From: Spirochaetaceae bacterium
Lineage (GTDB): Bacteria > Spirochaetota > Spirochaetia > Treponematales > Breznakiellaceae
Reading direction: 5' to 3'
Assembly (NCBI GenBank): GCA_031258625.1
Contig: JAIRMO010000062.1
Span: 1 to 6,937, forward strand
Length of the DNA: 6,937 nucleotides
Shown here: positions 5,351 to 6,937 of the stretch, one piece after another
Layout of the letters: each line of letters starts with the position of its first letter
How positions within the stretch are numbered: position 1 is the stretch's first letter
Program-made: the position numbers and the translations under genes
The notes under the pieces: model-generated
The model's database searches: none
Told to the model about the DNA's origin: nothing
Seen by the model: only the letters and a program-made list of their open reading frames with translations

Positions 5351-6531
5351 TGCGGATCCGTTACAGCGCCGAAAATAACGGCAGGCCGGTCAAAAAGGCG
5401 GTTGTTTATACCCAGGATGAACATGGGATCAATTTTGCCGATGTGGATACCGACGCGGTGTATATTACCGAACGGCTGCGGGCCAATGGGTATGAAACCT
5501 ATATCGTCGGGGGGGCGGTCCGGGACCTGATGTTGGGTAAAAAGCCTAAGGACTTTGATATTGTCAGCGGCGCCAGCCCTTCCCGGATAAAAAAAATATT
5601 CCGTAACGCCCGGATCATAGGCCGGCGCTTCCGGCTGGTTCATGTGTATTTCGGCCCCAAAACCTTCGAGGTTTCCACCTTCCGGTCCCTCAAGGACGGC
5701 CCTACCAGCAACACCTTTGGGACCATTGAGGAAGACGTGTTCCGCCGGGATTTTTCCCTGAACGCCCTTTTTTACGATCCGGGGAAACAGGTGGTGGTGG
5801 ATTATGTCGGGGGGATGAAGGATATCAGGAATAAACGGATCCGTCCCATTATTCCCCTTTCGGTTATTTTTAAGGACGATCCGGTACGGATGATCCGGGC
5901 GATAAAATACGCCGCCGCTACCGGATTTAAGCTGCCCCTGGGGTTGCGATGGAAAATTAAACGGCAGTCCCCATTGCTTGCTTCCATATCGCCTTCCCGG
6001 CTAACGGAAGAAATGCTTAAAATCATTCAGTCCGTCTCCGCGTGCCGGATCGTGGAAAGCCTTGAAGCCTTCGGCCTTTATGAATATTTACAGCCCGTTG
6101 CCTCGGATATGATGAAAAAAAGCGCGGTTTTCCGTATCCGGTATCTGAAAAGCCTGGCCGATTTGGACGGTACCGGAACTCCCGGGGAGGCCCTGGCGGC
6201 CCTTATCCGGGATTACTTGGAGGACTTTGTGGATTGGGACGGGGGGGTCGCGGAGAACTACAAAAATGCCTTTTTTGAGGCCCGGCGCTATGTGTTGCCC
6301 ATAAACCCCCCCCGGATGGAACTGGATTACGCGGTACGGCGCATCTTTGGGGAACATGGGATAACCATAAAGAAAACCCACTTTATAGAACGGGGGAAGC
6401 CCCGGTTCTCCCTGGCCGAAGCTCCCGGGCCCGCGGAGATCTCCGAAGGGGAACCCAAAAAGAGGAGGCGCCGCCGCCGGGGACGGCCTCCCGGCGGCGG
6501 CGAGGGCGGCCCCCGGGAGGGGGCGCTGTAA
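5347..6531 (+). CDS. pcnB: Poly(A) polymerase / tRNA nucleotidyltransferase-family protein (PcnB type)
   Basis: The 394-residue protein is a class II nucleotidyltransferase that adds nucleotides to RNA 3' ends. The head domain has YIVGGAVRDLMLG (52-64), the catalytic DFD (D69 and D71), an RRFRLVHV segment (93-100) and RRDFSLNALFYD (133-144). VDYVGGMKDI (151-160) and the nucleotide-selecting DDPVRMIRAIKYAA (177-190) follow. The RRFRLVHVYFG form and a strongly basic C-terminal tail (KKRRRRRRGR at 371-380) favour poly(A) polymerase (PcnB) over CCA-adding enzyme. It is shorter than the E. coli enzyme, mainly in the helical body and tail. The start may be GTG 5347 (overlapping the hydrolase stop) or ATG 5350; only one residue differs. 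No strong ribosome site is seen, consistent with coupled translation. The tail codons are unusually GC-rich and contain a perfect hairpin. Confidence 0.85.
   Translation: MMRIRYSAENNGRPVKKAVVYTQDEHGINFADVDTDAVYITERLRANGYETYIVGGAVRDLMLGKKPKDFDIVSGASPSRIKKIFRNARIIGRRFRLVHVYFGPKTFEVSTFRSLKDGPTSNTFGTIEEDVFRRDFSLNALFYDPGKQVVVDYVGGMKDIRNKRIRPIIPLSVIFKDDPVRMIRAIKYAAATGFKLPLGLRWKIKRQSPLLASISPSRLTEEMLKIIQSVSACRIVESLEAFGLYEYLQPVASDMMKKSAVFRIRYLKSLADLDGTGTPGEALAALIRDYLEDFVDWDGGVAENYKNAFFEARRYVLPINPPRMELDYAVRRIFGEHGITIKKTHFIERGKPRFSLAEAPGPAEISEGEPKKRRRRRRGRPPGGGEGGPREGAL
6469..6502. repeat. 13-bp perfect hairpin inside the 3' end of pcnB
   Basis: CGCCGCCGCCGGG (6469-6481) and CCCGGCGGCGGCG (6490-6502) are perfect complements around an 8-nt loop. 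They encode part of the Arg-rich and Gly/Pro tail of PcnB, so one strand gives Arg codons and the other Gly/Pro codons. It may be structure in the mRNA end or simply compositional drift; no function is shown. Confidence 0.7.
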
Positions 6532-6562
6532 GGGCCTATAAGACGGTAATGATTTGCAACTT

Positions 6563-6594
6563 GGGGAGAAACGGCGATCAAACCGCTTCTCCCC
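6563..6594 (+). terminator. Terminator-like hairpin downstream of pcnB
   Basis: GGGGAGAA (6563-6570) pairs with TTCTCCCC (6587-6594). After one A/C mismatch CGG (6572-6574) pairs with CCG (6583-6585), leaving an 8-nt loop. It lies 31 bp past the pcnB stop, where transcription would be expected to end. The missing T-tract weakens the case for a classical intrinsic terminator, and the right arm runs into the tandem repeat block. Confidence 0.4.
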
Positions 6595-6937
6595 GCCCCG
6601 CCCGCCAGCGGGCTTTAGGCCCCCGCTAGACGGACCCCTGGGAACGCGCGGCGCCCCCCTTCGCCCGCCGCTGATGGGCGAAGGAGGGGCGCGGCCCATT
6701 CTCCCTGCCGCCCCGCCCGCCAGCGGGCTTTAGGCCCCTGGGGCGCGGACCCCTGGGAACGCGCGGCGCCCTCCTTCGCCCGCCGCTGATGGGCGAAGGA
6801 GGGGCGCGGCCCATTCTCCCTGCCGCCCCGCCCGCCAGCGGGCTTTAGGCCCCCGCTAGGCGGACCCCTGGGAACGCGCGGCGCCCTCCTTCGCCCGCCG
6901 CTGATGGGCGAAGAAGGGGCGCGGCCCGTTCTCCCTG
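6593..6937. repeat. Three tandem 115-bp copies of the GC-rich hairpin repeat
   Basis: Copies span 6593-6707, 6708-6822 and 6823-6937 with an exact 115-bp period and few differences; copy 2 has TGGGGCG where copies 1 and 3 have CCGCTAG. Each contains CCCGCCAGCGGG, then GGCTTTAGGC, AACGCGCGGCGCC, and a hairpin. In copy 2 CTCCTTCGCCC (6771-6781) pairs perfectly with GGGCGAAGGAG (6791-6801) around GCCGCTGAT. In copies 1 and 3 one arm base differs. Shared landmarks in the same order and orientation link it to positions 1-245. No credible gene is present: the frames that stay open on the minus strand are repeats of the same Pro/Gly/Arg string. The array reaches the window edge and probably continues. 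Confidence 0.9.

Noticed and set aside
5347..6531. CCA-adding enzyme (cca) instead of pcnB
   Set aside because: The head-domain signature and basic tail fit the PcnB group better, and no HD or CCA-specific tail domain is seen; the distinction still rests on motif style and not on a tree.
6088..6814. Minus-strand open frames at the right end
   Set aside because: They are antisense to pcnB or translations of the tandem repeat itself, giving repeated MGRAPPSPISGGRR-type strings typical of GC-rich shadows.
6593..6937. CRISPR array
   Set aside because: The period is 115 bp with near-identical whole units; there are no short repeats separated by unique spacers.

Overview
The window is visibly GC-rich, with one AT-rich island at about 4335-4390, and holds four intact genes, one broken gene and two blocks of GC-rich repeats. 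It looks chromosomal and bacterial. The gene set points to a spirochaete, most likely a Treponema-like lineage of the termite-gut type: a PD-(D/E)XK 'transposase' of a type I associate with those genomes, an exported propeller/HEAT protein, an Fe-S RNA uracil methyltransferase and a PcnB-type nucleotidyltransferase. This assignment rests on recognition of protein style, not on a marker gene, so it is tentative.

Layout. Positions 1-245 hold two degenerate tandem units (about 142 bp) of a GC-rich hairpin repeat, ending in a run of nine G. A good sigma70-type promoter (248-276) follows and drives a PD-(D/E)XK (Rpn/PDDEXK_2-type) gene at 296-1279. That gene is split by a 140-bp palindrome-rich element at 519-658, which lies between the two halves of the nuclease active site and brings in an in-frame TGA. 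Another diverged repeat (1280-1400) separates it from a convergent minus-strand pair. That pair is an Fe-S SAM-dependent RNA uracil-5 methyltransferase (3120-4334) and, overlapping it by 4 nt (ATGA), an exported beta-propeller plus HEAT-repeat protein (1390-3123).

A 56-bp AT-rich divergent promoter region (4335-4390) separates these from a plus-strand pair. This is an alpha/beta hydrolase of the monoacylglycerol-lipase/lysophospholipase type (4391-5350) and, overlapping by 4 nt (GTGA), a poly(A) polymerase / tRNA nucleotidyltransferase-family protein (pcnB, 5347-6531). The window closes with a terminator-like hairpin and three tandem 115-bp copies (6593-6937) of the same hairpin repeat family seen at the left end, in the same orientation.

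How the parts fit. The two operons are ordinary housekeeping pairs: RNA modification with an envelope-facing protein, and lipid-ester hydrolysis with RNA 3'-end metabolism. I see no biochemical pathway joining them. The unusual content is in the mobile and repetitive DNA. The small inverted-repeat element inserted cleanly into the nuclease gene, with a direct repeat that lets the original reading frame be rebuilt exactly. The GC-rich hairpin repeat family occupies the gene-free intervals except the promoter island between the divergent operons.
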